Positions 47,452 to 56,550 are shown, counted from the first letter of the stretch. The stretch: DNA of 64,000 nt from Clostridium aceticum (GCF_001042715.1 NZ_CP009687.1:124001-188000); one strand, 5' to 3'. The notes: generated by a model not told the origin, from the letters alone. Made by a program: numbers and translations.

Positions 47452-48999
47452 ATGACCAAGTACCGTGAAATCCTTCGGCTTCATAGCCAAGGTATCAGTC
47501 AACGAGGCATTGCAGCAAGCTGCCAATGTTCTCGCAATACCGTATCTGCCGTCATCAAACGTGCAGATGAATGCGGTATATCATGGCCCTTTCAGAAAGA
47601 TATGTCTGATGGCCAGCTCCAGGAATTGATGTTTCCTGAAAAAGCCTTGCCTACATCAAGAAAAATACCAGATTGTGAGTACATCCACAAAGAAATGGCT
47701 AAGAGTGGTGTCACCTTAAGTCTTTTATGGAATGAGTACTGTGAAGAATGTAGGCTGATTGGCGAAATTCCACTGATGTATAGTCAATTCTGTAGGTATT
47801 ATCATAGGTATGCCAATACCAAGAAAGCTACTATGTATATCCATCGTAAGCCTGGGGAACAAATGGAGGTAGATTGGGCTGGACAAACAGCTGAGATCGT
47901 TGACCGTAATACAGGAGATGTGCTGGTCGCATATGTCTTCGTAGCAGTCTTATCCTGCAGCCAATATGCTTATGTAGAGGCATTTCTATCCCAGAATCAA
48001 GAAAATTGGATAGCAGCCCATGTAAATGCCTATAAATTTTTTGGTGGAATAACAAGAATCCTTGTCCCTGACAATCTAAAAACAGGGGTAGACAGAATAT
48101 CTTGGTACACACCAACCATTAACAAAACCTATCATGAAATGGCAGAGCATTACGGTACTGCTGTTATCCCTGCCCGTGTTCGTAAACCTAAAGACAAACC
48201 CAATGTTGAAGGGGCAGTAGGTATCATATCTACATGGATCATTGCTGCCATAAGAAAACAGCAGTTTTTTTCCTTAAGGGAGCTAAATACAGCAATCCAT
48301 GAGAAGCTTTCAGAATTTAATAGGAAACCCTTTCAGAAAAAACCAGGTAGCAGACTTAGCGTGTTTCTTGAAGAAGAGAAACACGCCCTCATGCCACTGC
48401 CTGCCACCCCATACGAGCTAGCCCTTTGGAAAACAGCCACCGTACAATTCAATTATCACATATCAGTAGAAAAAATGCACTACTCCGTTCCCTATGAATA
48501 TATCAAGCATAAAGTAGATGTCCGTATGACTAGAACTGTAATAGAAGTCTTTTTTAATAACCATCGCATTGCCTCCCATATAAGGAAGCATGGTAGAGTA
48601 GGACAATATAGTACCATAGTAGAACACATGCCTGAAGACCATAAAAGCTATACTACTTGGAACGCCGAAAGGTTCATTTCTTGGGCTACTGGTATCGGTC
48701 CTAATACAGCTATAGCCATTAAATCCATATTATCAGCCCATAAAATACAACAACAGGGCTATAAATCCTGCATGGGGCTTTTAAAGCTAGTAGATAAATA
48801 TTCAGTCCTTCGCTTGGAAGAAGCCTGCAAGAAAGCCCTTTCCTATACACCCCAGCCTAGCTATAAAAGCATTCAAACCATACTGAAAACTGGTCAAGAT
48901 AAACTTTTCAAAGAAGCAGATCCTGCACCAACTACTAAAGAAAACACTGCGAACTTTGGATTTACCAGAGGTGCAGGTTACTATGGAGGTAATGAATAA
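47452..48999 (+). CDS. istA: IS21 family transposase IstA
   Basis: The 515-residue transposase has an N-terminal helix-turn-helix (GISQRGIAASCQCSRNTVSAV, about residues 14-34). A DDE integrase core follows, beginning at MEVDWAGQTAEIV (about residue 140) and LVPDNLKTGV, with a C-terminal Mu-type beta domain. It cuts and joins the element's ends together with IstB. The reading frame is intact. AAGGGAGG precedes the ATG. Its stop overlaps the istB start by 1 nt. Confidence 0.93.
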   Translation: MTKYREILRLHSQGISQRGIAASCQCSRNTVSAVIKRADECGISWPFQKDMSDGQLQELMFPEKALPTSRKIPDCEYIHKEMAKSGVTLSLLWNEYCEECRLIGEIPLMYSQFCRYYHRYANTKKATMYIHRKPGEQMEVDWAGQTAEIVDRNTGDVLVAYVFVAVLSCSQYAYVEAFLSQNQENWIAAHVNAYKFFGGITRILVPDNLKTGVDRISWYTPTINKTYHEMAEHYGTAVIPARVRKPKDKPNVEGAVGIISTWIIAAIRKQQFFSLRELNTAIHEKLSEFNRKPFQKKPGSRLSVFLEEEKHALMPLPATPYELALWKTATVQFNYHISVEKMHYSVPYEYIKHKVDVRMTRTVIEVFFNNHRIASHIRKHGRVGQYSTIVEHMPEDHKSYTTWNAERFISWATGIGPNTAIAIKSILSAHKIQQQGYKSCMGLLKLVDKYSVLRLEEACKKALSYTPQPSYKSIQTILKTGQDKLFKEADPAPTTKENTANFGFTRGAGYYGGNE

Positions 49000-49748
49000 T
49001 GGTGAATGAAACAACAATATCTAAACTACATGAAATGCGTTTAACGGCTATGGCTGACTCCTTCAGGGAACAACTACAAAGTAGTTCTTTCCAAGAACTA
49101 AACTTTGAAGAACGTTTTGGTCTTATGGTGGACATAGAGTAGGTCAAGAAGAAAAAGCAATAAATTAATAAAACTTATCAAAAGGCAGATTTTAGGTACA
49201 GCAACGCTTGTGTTGAAGATATCGAGTATCACAGTGACAGAAAGCTTGATAAGGGCCAAATCGCTCGTTTGGCTACCTGTAATTACATACAAGAAAAACA
49301 TAACATCATTATCCTGGGTGCATCGGGTAATGGAAAATCCTACATTGGTTGTGCTTTAGGGGTAGCTGCCTGTCGTAACTACTACACTGTTAAATATGTT
49401 CGTCTCCCAGATTTACTTGATGAATTAACTATTGCTAGGGGAGAAGGGATATTTAAAAAGGTCATGAAACAGTATAAAAGTGTAAGTCTTCTAATCCTTG
49501 ATGAATGGCTATTAGTACCTCTAAAAGGAGTAGAAGCCCGTGATCTATTAGAAATCATTGAAGCAAGGCATCAAAACGGCTCAACTATCTTTTGTTCACA
49601 ATTTGCTCCTGGTGGTTGGCATGAAAAGATAGGAGAAGATACTCTTGCAGATGCTATCCTAGATAGGATCTGCCATGATTCCTATACCATCCACATTGAT
49701 GGAAAGGTCTCTATGAGAGAACGCAATGGATTACAGCAGGACAAATAG
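48999..49748 (+). pseudogene. istB: IstB ATPase, frameshifted
   Basis: The N-terminal 47 codons are normal (SKLHEMRLTAMADSF), then a TAG stops the frame at 49140. Shifting by one base restores EWSRRKSNKLIKLIK. A second, opposite shift near 49174 returns to the original frame and the ATPase core, with Walker A GASGNGKSYIG and Walker B LLILDEW. So a one-base gain and a one-base loss interrupt about 35 nt. IstB helps IstA choose targets; without it the element is probably immobile. Confidence 0.85.
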
Positions 49749-49894
49749 TAAATAAACCTAGGGGAGCCATCATTATCAAAAGATGGTGGCTCTCTCATGA
49801 ACATAGTGGCTCTATTTGATGCACAGGGTGGCTCTAAAAAAGTACACTGATGGCTCTAATTCATCATAATATTCACATTCTGAAGTATAATTTT

Positions 49895-49978
49895 TAACAA
49901 GCTACAAAATACAGTAAAATTATGGTAAAAATTTTGATATTTTGATAGAATATCAATAAGGTAGTAGGATGAGCAGGA
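49895..49978 (+). repeat. Dispersed repeat, copy F (3' part)
   Basis: Only the promoter-bearing half is recognisable: AATTATGGTAAAAA and TTTTGATAGAATATC, then a degraded end. It lies between the IS21 right end and the RAYT palindrome. Confidence 0.55.
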
Positions 49979-49987
49979 GATTCCCGC

Positions 49988-50044
49988 AGAGGGACGGTTC
50001 TTCTATGTTAAAAAGCAAACACAGCAAGAACCATCCTCCTGTGC
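49988..50044 (+). repeat. REP-like palindrome left of the RAYT gene
   Basis: AGGGACGGTTCTTCTATGTT and AAACACAGCAAGAACCATCC form an imperfect hairpin of the same family as at 47092, 53336 and 53603. It ends about 38 nt before the transposase ATG. Confidence 0.7.
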
Positions 50045-50081
50045 TCTTTGAAAGTGATATAAATAATGTAGGGGTGTAAAA

Positions 50082-50840
50082 ATGCCAAGAAGAGGGAGAG
50101 AGAAAAGTAGCACTGGAGTATATCATGTAATTTTACGAGGGATTAACAGGCAAATAATTTTTGAGGATGATCAAGACTATGAAAAATTATTAGAAACAAT
50201 AAAAGATCATAAAGAAAAAAGTGGGTATGAAATTTATGCTTATTGCCTTATGAGTAACCACATACACTTATTAATTAAAGAAGGGGAAGAGGAGTTAGGA
50301 AGAGTATTTCGAAGAATTGGGGCTACTTATGTGTATTGGTATAACTGGAAATATAATAGAAGAGGACATCTGTTTCAGGACCGATTCAAAAGTGAAGTAG
50401 TAGAAACCGATGGATATCTTTTAATGGTGCTACGATATATTCATCAAAATCCGTTAAAAGCAGGCATGGTGAAGAAGATACAAGAATATCGGTGGAGTAG
50501 TTATAAAGAATACACAGAAAAAACAAAGGTTTGTGATATAGATTTTCCTCTTAATTTATTTTCTAAAGATCGACAAAAAGCCCTAAAGCTATTTAAAGAA
50601 TTTAATGAAGAAATAAATCGTGATCAATGCCTAGAATACAACACCAATATGAGGTGGAAAGAACAAGAGGTCATTGATTTTGTTAAAGAGATTGCAGGGG
50701 TTGAAAGTCCTTTAGATATTTCAGGCTTTGAAAAGACAAAGCGAAATGAAGTTATAAAGCAATGTAGAGAAGAAGGGATTTCTATAAGACAAATTGAAAG
50801 AGTAACGGGAATTAGTTTTGGAGTGATTCGCAGGGTGTAA
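50082..50840 (+). CDS. REP-associated tyrosine transposase (RAYT, Y1 family)
   Basis: The 252-residue protein belongs to the Y1/HUH transposase-like family, in the RAYT subgroup. The HUH pair is His60 and His62 (NHIHLLIK), and the probable catalytic Tyr119 is in RYIHQNPLKAGMV. Other hallmarks are RGHLFQDRFKSE and WSSYKEY. RAYTs are single-copy domesticated transposases that nick REP palindromes and are thought to spread them. A C-terminal extension (about 190-252, GISIRQIERVTGISFGVIRRV) looks like a helix-turn-helix. REP-like palindromes flank the gene and occur nearby, which supports the assignment. Confidence 0.88.
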   Translation: MPRRGREKSSTGVYHVILRGINRQIIFEDDQDYEKLLETIKDHKEKSGYEIYAYCLMSNHIHLLIKEGEEELGRVFRRIGATYVYWYNWKYNRRGHLFQDRFKSEVVETDGYLLMVLRYIHQNPLKAGMVKKIQEYRWSSYKEYTEKTKVCDIDFPLNLFSKDRQKALKLFKEFNEEINRDQCLEYNTNMRWKEQEVIDFVKEIAGVESPLDISGFEKTKRNEVIKQCREEGISIRQIERVTGISFGVIRRV

Positions 50841-50862
50841 AACCGTCCCTTCTGTGCTTGGT
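50836..50862 (+). repeat. Half REP palindrome right of the RAYT gene
   Basis: AAACCGTCCCTTCTGTGCT begins at the transposase stop codon and matches the right arm of the family palindromes. The left arm is missing. Confidence 0.6.
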
Positions 50863-50930
50863 AGCAAGCTAGTATTAAAATATAAAGATTCAAAACATAT
50901 AAAATTATGAATAGAAAAGAGGGAATGAAG

Positions 50931-52458
50931 GTGGCTTCTATTGTTAAAAGCTTTGCTATAGCAGGGGTGGATGGATATTTGGTGGATGTGGAAACTAAGA
51001 CCATTTGTGGACAGCCCATGATCTCTATTGTAGGTCTTGGAGATACAGCTATAAAGGAAGCGAAAGAACGAGTAGAGTCAGCTCTTAATAATGAGGACTT
51101 TACTTTTCCTCAGAAGAAGGTGGTTATTAATTTAGCTCCAAGTGACTTGAAAAAGAGCGGTTCTCACTTTGACTTACCTATAGCTTTGGGTCTACTAATA
51201 GAAACGGATCAATTGAATCCTAAAAAAATGGAGGCCTATGGTGTCTTAGGAGAACTTTCTTTAAATGCAAAACTGCGCACCTGTACCGGTGTACTTCCTA
51301 TGGTAATTGCCGCAAAGGAGCATGGGATGAAAAACATTATTGTGCCAAGAGAAAATGTCAAAGAGGCTTCAGCTGTAAAGGGTATGAATGTTTACGGCTT
51401 TAATAGTTTAAAAGAAGTAGTAGACTTTTTGGAGGAAAAAAAAGAGTATATAGAGCTTGACAAAGAAAGTATGCCTACCAATGAAAAAAAAGCCTATCTC
51501 TTAGACTTTAAGGATGTTCAAGGTCAGGATGCTATGATTGAATATATAGTCATTGCCGCCAGTGGAGGGCATAATCTTCTTATGCTTGGAACACCAGGTT
51601 GTGGAAAATCAATGATCGCCAAAAGAATTCCTACTATTCTGCCCAGCATGACGGAGGAAGAAGCCTTAGAGGTTACAAAGATTTATAGTGTTGCAGGTCT
51701 TTTAAGAGGCAAGCAGAGTCTTATAAAGGAACGACCCTTTAGAGCGCCGCATCACAATGCATCTACCAATTCCCTCATTGGTGGAGGGAATAATGCAATT
51801 CCAGGTGAAATTTCCCTTGCCCATAATGGCGTGCTATTTCTTGATGAAATTGCTGAATTCAGTAAAAACTCCTTAGAAGCTTTAAGACAGCCTATGGAGG
51901 ATCAAGTTGTTACCATATCTAGGGTGAAGTACACCAATACTTATCCTGCGAACTTTATGTTGGTGGCAGCCATGAATCCTTGCCCCTGCGGATATTATGG
52001 GAAGGATAGGTGTCGATGTAGTGATTATGAAGTTATAAAGTATAGGCAAAAGATTTCTGGTCCAATTCTTGATCGGATGGATATTCAAAAGAATGTGAAT
52101 CCTGTAGATTTTATGGAACTATCAAAGGATTTTTGCGGAAGGACTTCTAAAGAACTGAGGGAGCGGGTAGAATTTTCAAAAGAAGCGATTTGAAAAGATT
52201 GAGGGCATTAGCTGTAATGCTCAGATGGGACATGCTTTAGTGAAGGAATACTGTAGCTTAGAAGTTGAAGGGGAAAGGCTATTAAAGCTTGCTTATGAGC
52301 GTTTTAACTATAGTGCTAGAACCTTTCATAAATATCTAAAGGTTGCTCGTACTTTTGCAGATATGGAGGGAGCAAGTAGAATAAGAAAAAAAGATGTTGC
52401 AGCAGCATTGATGGCTAGGGATTTGGACAAGGAAGGAGCAAAGATGATGGTATTATAG
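50931..52458 (+). pseudogene. comM: ComM/YifB Mg-chelatase-like AAA+ protein, frameshifted
   Basis: The likely start is GTG 50931 (ASIVKSFAIAGVDGYLV), after AGAGGGA. The protein has the ComM layout: an N-terminal Lon-like domain (IVGLGDTAIKEAKERV), then the AAA+ core with Walker A GTPGCGKSMIAKR and a zinc-site-like NPCPCGYYG. The frame ends at TGA 52191 after REELR-type text. The missing C-terminal part resumes in another frame (KRFEKIEGISCNAQMG) and runs to 52458, so a single shift near 52178-52185 splits the gene. ComM is a branch-migration helicase used in natural transformation. A genuine frameshift, programmed shift or sequencing error cannot be told apart here. It directly precedes dprA. 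Confidence 0.85.
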
Positions 52459-52470
52459 GGGGGGGAGCAA

Positions 52471-53589
52471 GTGGAGTACTGGCTTTGGTTGAAGGAATTA
52501 AAGGGGCTTGGAAATAGTATAGAACAAAGGCTTCTTGCTTTTTTTAAATCCCCTAAGGCAATTTATGAAGCAGAGGAATTAGACCTTATGGAGGTGGAGG
52601 GAGTAGGTAAAACCCTAGCAAAAAGCATCAGGCAAGAAAAGTCCTTAAATGAGGCATTTAAAATACTAGAAAAGGTAGAAAAAAATGACATTAAAATCCT
52701 AACCTATCATGATCCTTTATATCCTGTGGCAGTAAAGGAATCTAAATATGCCCCTACACTCCTCTACTATAAGGGGAAAATTAGGGAGTCCAGTATGGGA
52801 GTGGCCATTGTAGGTTCAAGAAGGTGCAGTCAGTACGGAAAAGAAGTGGCAATAGAGGCAAGTACATTCCTAGCGGAGAACAATATTCCTGTTATTAGTG
52901 GGATGGCAAAAGGGATTGATGGATATGCACATATTGCTACCTTAAAATCAAAAGGGTATACTATGGCTTTTTTAGGCCATGGTCTGAATTGCTGTTATCC
53001 TAAAGAGCATGGTGAATTAATGGAGGCAATCATAGATAAAGGTGCTGTTTTATCAGAATATCCTCCAGATAGGAAACCACGTCCCGAGTATTTTCCCAAG
53101 AGAAATCGTTTATTTATCAGTTGGTCAAGAAAGGTGCTTATCGTTGAAGCTGGAGAAAAAAGTGGAACGCTGCTTACTGCAAAACTTGCAAAGGAAGATG
53201 GTAAGGAGATATTAGTGTTACCTCATGAGATTTATAATCCTTCTGGGAAAGGAGGGAATCAATTAATCTCAGATGGGGCAACAGTATATTTAAAGCTAGA
53301 GCAACTGCTCATTGATAGAGAGGAACAAGAACAGAAGAGACAGTTCCTCTGTGTTAAAAAGCAAACACAGAAAAAATCGTCCCTTGGTGCTAATCAATTA
53401 AGCGGAGATGCGGGACGATCTCCTACAGAGATAGCGATTATAAAAAGTCTTAATAAATCTGATAAAAGTATACAAGAACTGGAAAGGGCCACAGGACTTT
53501 CACAAATCCAATTGCTTGAATATATCGCTGTGCTAGAATTAGAAGGTGTAATAGATAGTATAGGGGGCAGGTTTAGGGTTATAAGATAA
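52471..53589 (+). CDS. dprA: DNA-processing protein DprA, with REP insertion in the linker
   Basis: DprA loads RecA onto incoming single-stranded DNA during natural transformation. The start is GTG 52471 after GGGGGGAG. The 372-residue product has an N-terminal helix-hairpin-helix region (residues 1-70). The Rossmann core contains VGSRRCSQYG, SGMAKGIDGYAH, FPKRNRLFIS and SGTLLTAKLA. A C-terminal winged helix spans about 315-372. Between core and winged helix, residues of the type EQKRQFLCVKKQTQKKS are encoded by a REP-like palindrome (53336-53391) inserted in frame. The domains on each side are intact, so function is probably kept. Confidence 0.93.
   Translation: MEYWLWLKELKGLGNSIEQRLLAFFKSPKAIYEAEELDLMEVEGVGKTLAKSIRQEKSLNEAFKILEKVEKNDIKILTYHDPLYPVAVKESKYAPTLLYYKGKIRESSMGVAIVGSRRCSQYGKEVAIEASTFLAENNIPVISGMAKGIDGYAHIATLKSKGYTMAFLGHGLNCCYPKEHGELMEAIIDKGAVLSEYPPDRKPRPEYFPKRNRLFISWSRKVLIVEAGEKSGTLLTAKLAKEDGKEILVLPHEIYNPSGKGGNQLISDGATVYLKLEQLLIDREEQEQKRQFLCVKKQTQKKSSLGANQLSGDAGRSPTEIAIIKSLNKSDKSIQELERATGLSQIQLLEYIAVLELEGVIDSIGGRFRVIR
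53336..53391 (+). repeat. REP-like palindrome inside dprA
   Basis: AGAGACAGTTCCTCTGTGTT and AAACACAGAAAAAATCGTCC match the intergenic palindrome at 53603-53669 almost base for base. The copy is read through in frame and adds about 19-25 residues to DprA. Confidence 0.85.
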
Positions 53590-53602
53590 TAGGGGAACAA
53601 GG

Positions 53603-53669
53603 GTAGCACTGAGGGACAGTTCTTCTGTGTTAAAAGGCAAACACAGAAAAAACCGTCCCTCAGTGCTAC
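53603..53669 (+). repeat. REP-like palindrome downstream of dprA
   Basis: GTAGCACTGAGGGAC and GTCCCTCAGTGCTAC are perfect outer arms, and CTGTGTT and AACACAG form the inner arms around a short loop. It is the best preserved member and may also end the dprA transcript. Confidence 0.85.
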
Positions 53670-53773
53670 AAGAGTCAATATGAAGAAGAAAAGAATGAGG
53701 GAAGAGAGTTCTTTATAGAAATGTTATTAGAGCAAAATGCAAAAAAATAGAAAGCAAAGGAAATTGAGAAGAA

Positions 53774-54253
53774 ATGTTTAGCTATAATAAAAGAAAATTA
53801 ATAATTATTTCATGGATATCACTCCTGCTTTGGATGGGATTGATATTTTACTTTTCGTCGAAGCCTGCAGTTCAGTCAAAAGAACTTAGTAACAATGTAA
53901 CGGAAATCATGGTCCAGACGATAGAGAGGGTAGCTCCTAACAAAGCAGCTAATTTAGATATAGGAAGGTTACATTTTTTAATCAGAAAAAATGCGCATTT
54001 TTTTTCCTACCTAGCCTTGGGACTATTAGCAATGAATGCTATGAGGAGAAGTGGAGTGTATAGGGTCAAAGGAATGGTAATAGCTTTTTCAATCTGTGTC
54101 CTATATGCCATATCAGATGAAATCCATCAGACCTTTGTACCTGGCAGAAGTGGGGAGATTCGAGATGTATTAATTGATAGTGCAGGGGCAAGTGTTGGGA
54201 TTGGAATGTATTGGGTAATGAACAAATTATTGAAAAAAGTACTGCGTAGTTAA
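53774..54253 (+). CDS. VanZ-family membrane protein
   Basis: The 159-residue protein has about four membrane segments. The VanZ signature is present: GLIFYFSSKPAV near the start, KNAHFFSYLALGLL in the middle and ISDEIHQTFVPGRSGEIRDV near the end. VanZ is named for low-level teicoplanin resistance, but most members have no known role. The ribosome binding site before the ATG is weak. It stands alone after the REP hairpin. Confidence 0.85.
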   Translation: MFSYNKRKLIIISWISLLLWMGLIFYFSSKPAVQSKELSNNVTEIMVQTIERVAPNKAANLDIGRLHFLIRKNAHFFSYLALGLLAMNAMRRSGVYRVKGMVIAFSICVLYAISDEIHQTFVPGRSGEIRDVLIDSAGASVGIGMYWVMNKLLKKVLRS

Positions 54254-54366
54254 GAATGACAAAGGTATGAAAGTTTTAATCCGTTGGCTTTATTTGAAGG
54301 AAGAGTTAAAAGATATGAGGAAATATGACAGTTTCATGACAAAAACTGTGTTTTAAGCCCTTTACG

Positions 54367-54395
54367 TTGACATTAGTTATCCTGCATAGTATGAT
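54367..54395 (+). promoter_or_regulatory. Consensus-like SigA promoter for the dehydratase gene
   Basis: A perfect TTGACA (54367-54372) and TATGAT (54390-54395) are 17 bp apart, 43 nt before the ATG. Confidence 0.75.
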
Positions 54396-54438
54396 TGAAT
54401 TAGAAAAAACATGTAGGTTTTAAAGTGGGGACGGAGCT

Positions 54439-56298
54439 ATGAAGAAAAAAATAATGTCGACGTTAATGGCATCAATTGATATTGTGCTGATAAATATAGC
54501 TTTTTTATTAGCTTTTTACATGCGTTTTGATGGGGATTTGACGGGGAAAATGTTTGCGCAATATTTTCCAGTCTACTTAGAGAATGCTATTACTCTATCC
54601 CTAATCAAGCTAGTTTTATTTTATTGTTGTGGTATATATAAAAACCTTTGGAAGTATGCCAGCATAGAAGAAGCTCTTCAGGTAGTAGGTGCCTCTTTTA
54701 TAGCTAATATGGGTATTGTTACTTACATGGTGCTTACACAGCAGTTTTTTCCGAGAAGTATTTATATGCTAATATTTTTATTGGATATAGTTTTCATTGG
54801 GGGTATTCGCCTAAGTTATAGGGTAACAAAAAATTTCACAGAGGATTTAAAACAGCAAGGTATTGAAGGTATTTTTAAAACCAGTGGCAAAAAAAGAATT
54901 ATGGTGGTAGGCGCAGGTCAAGCAGGAGCCACCATTATTAAAGAATTACGAAGACATGATAGCCTAAACAGTAAACCTGTGGCTATTATAGATGACAATG
55001 AAGGAAAATTAGGAGCTAAAATTCATGGAGTTCCAATATTAGGAGATAGATATCATATAAAGAAAATAGCTGAGGCTAAAAAAATAGACGAAATTATCAT
55101 TGCCATCCCTTCTGCCTACAGGAAGGAAATAAGGGAGATTGTTCAAGAGTGCAGTAGGACTAAGTGCAAGTTGAAAATTGTTCCTGAGATTTATGAATTG
55201 TTGGATGGACAAGTGAGTATCAAAAAGATACGTGATGTAGAGATAGATGATTTATTAGGAAGAGATCCAGTAAAGGTAGACTTAGCAGAGATAAGCGATT
55301 ACTTAAGTGAGAAGGTGGTGTTGGTCACTGGTGGTGGTGGATCTATTGGCTCAGAGTTATGTCGGCAGATTGCAGGTTTTCAGCCTAAGAAGTTATTAAT
55401 CCTAGATATTTATGAAAATAGTGTTTATGATATACAAAATGAACTAATTCGAAAACACCCGAATTTAAACTTAGAAGTCCTAATTGCATCTATTCGGGAT
55501 AAGAAACGGTTAGAGGAAATATTTTCAATACATAAACCAGAGGTGGTGTTTCATGCAGCAGCCCATAAACATGTTCCATTGATGGAGGCTAATCCTCAAG
55601 AAGCTATAAAGAACAATGTTTTTGGTACAAAAAATTTGGCAGAGTGTGCTGATGAATACGGAGTAAAGAGATTTGTTCTTATCTCCACCGATAAGGCTGT
55701 GAACCCAACAAATATTATGGGGGCTACCAAAAGAGTAGCGGAAATGATTATTCAATCAATGGACCGTGTCAGTAAGACGGAGTTTGTTGCGGTGCGATTT
55801 GGCAATGTGTTAGGCAGTAATGGAAGTGTTATTCCATTATTCAAAAGGCAGATTGCTGAGGGAGGCCCCATTACAGTGACGGACCCAGAGGTAACAAGAT
55901 ATTTCATGACCATACCAGAAGCGGTGCAACTGGTAATTCAAGCAGGATCTATGGCGAGTGGTGGAGAAATTTTTGTGCTAGATATGGGGGAACCAGTAAA
56001 AATTATTGACCTTGCAAAAAACCTAATTCGTTTATCAGGCTTCGAACCAGATGTCGATATAGCTGTCAAAGTTGTAGGCCTTAGACCAGGAGAAAAGCTA
56101 TATGAAGAGCTATTGATGGATGAAGAGGGTTTAGAAGCTACAAAACATGATAAAATCTTTGTAGGCAAACCGATATTTACAGATCTGAAGCTGCTGCATA
56201 GAGAATTAAATATACTAATGGAGCTGCTATGGGGAAGTGCTGAAGAAATAAAAGGTTACATGGAAAAAATAGTACCTACTTATAAGCGAACCAGCTAA
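54439..56298 (+). CDS. pglF: Membrane UDP-GlcNAc 4,6-dehydratase (PglF/CapD type)
   Basis: The 619-residue enzyme has about four N-terminal membrane helices (residues 10-120) and a first Rossmann-like domain (MVVGAGQAGATIIKEL, near residue 155). A catalytic SDR domain follows (VTGGGGSIGSELCRQI, near 296). Its active-site motif is the Thr417-Asp418-Lys419 form (STDKAVNPTNIMGATKR) that replaces Tyr in PglF/CapD/FlaA1 dehydratases. It would convert UDP-GlcNAc to the 4-keto-6-deoxy sugar, the substrate of the PglE encoded at 28296. It has its own promoter and terminator, away from the main glycan locus. Confidence 0.88.
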   Translation: MKKKIMSTLMASIDIVLINIAFLLAFYMRFDGDLTGKMFAQYFPVYLENAITLSLIKLVLFYCCGIYKNLWKYASIEEALQVVGASFIANMGIVTYMVLTQQFFPRSIYMLIFLLDIVFIGGIRLSYRVTKNFTEDLKQQGIEGIFKTSGKKRIMVVGAGQAGATIIKELRRHDSLNSKPVAIIDDNEGKLGAKIHGVPILGDRYHIKKIAEAKKIDEIIIAIPSAYRKEIREIVQECSRTKCKLKIVPEIYELLDGQVSIKKIRDVEIDDLLGRDPVKVDLAEISDYLSEKVVLVTGGGGSIGSELCRQIAGFQPKKLLILDIYENSVYDIQNELIRKHPNLNLEVLIASIRDKKRLEEIFSIHKPEVVFHAAAHKHVPLMEANPQEAIKNNVFGTKNLAECADEYGVKRFVLISTDKAVNPTNIMGATKRVAEMIIQSMDRVSKTEFVAVRFGNVLGSNGSVIPLFKRQIAEGGPITVTDPEVTRYFMTIPEAVQLVIQAGSMASGGEIFVLDMGEPVKIIDLAKNLIRLSGFEPDVDIAVKVVGLRPGEKLYEELLMDEEGLEATKHDKIFVGKPIFTDLKLLHRELNILMELLWGSAEEIKGYMEKIVPTYKRTS

Positions 56299-56412
56299 GA
56301 GTGATAACGTGTGGCACCAAGGATATAAAGATAAATAAAGAAGAGATAGACCAAGCTAATCTGTATAAGAAGCTTACTGAATCACAAAAGTGAATAAACT
56401 CAAGTATACTTG

Positions 56413-56452
56413 AAAAGTCTTTTTAAAGAAGAAATTCTTTAGAGACTTTTTT
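56413..56452 (+). terminator. Terminator after the dehydratase gene
   Basis: AAAAGTCT and AGACTTTT form the outer stem, and TAAAGAA with TTCTTTA the inner stem, followed by a T-run. The 359-nt gap holds only this and the promoter that follows; the short frame at 56301 is not supported. Confidence 0.75.
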
Positions 56453-56550
56453 ATTTTGTTTTTAAAATATATAGAGATGAGGTACTATAATGTAAGAAAT
56501 GTAGTAGCATAGTGAAAAATTAGAAGTTTGCTGAGTTTTTTATTAAAATT

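Larger units (their letters stand above)
47289..49875 (+). mobile_element. IS21-family insertion sequence with 5-bp target duplication
   Basis: The element starts TGAATAATTTGATACGAT and ends with the inverse of TGAATATTATGATGAATT, giving the TG...CA ends of IS21 elements. Inside each end lie several inverted copies of a GAGCCAC / GTGGCTC motif, as is typical. It carries istA and istB. CATTC at 47284-47288 is repeated at 49876-49880, the expected target duplication. The duplication is still perfect, so insertion is fairly recent, but istB is broken. Confidence 0.88.

Noticed and set aside
56301-56393. GTG-initiated frame of about 30 codons after the dehydratase gene
   Set aside because: It has no ribosome binding site and no recognised family. 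It could be the tail of a lost gene, but nothing supports this.
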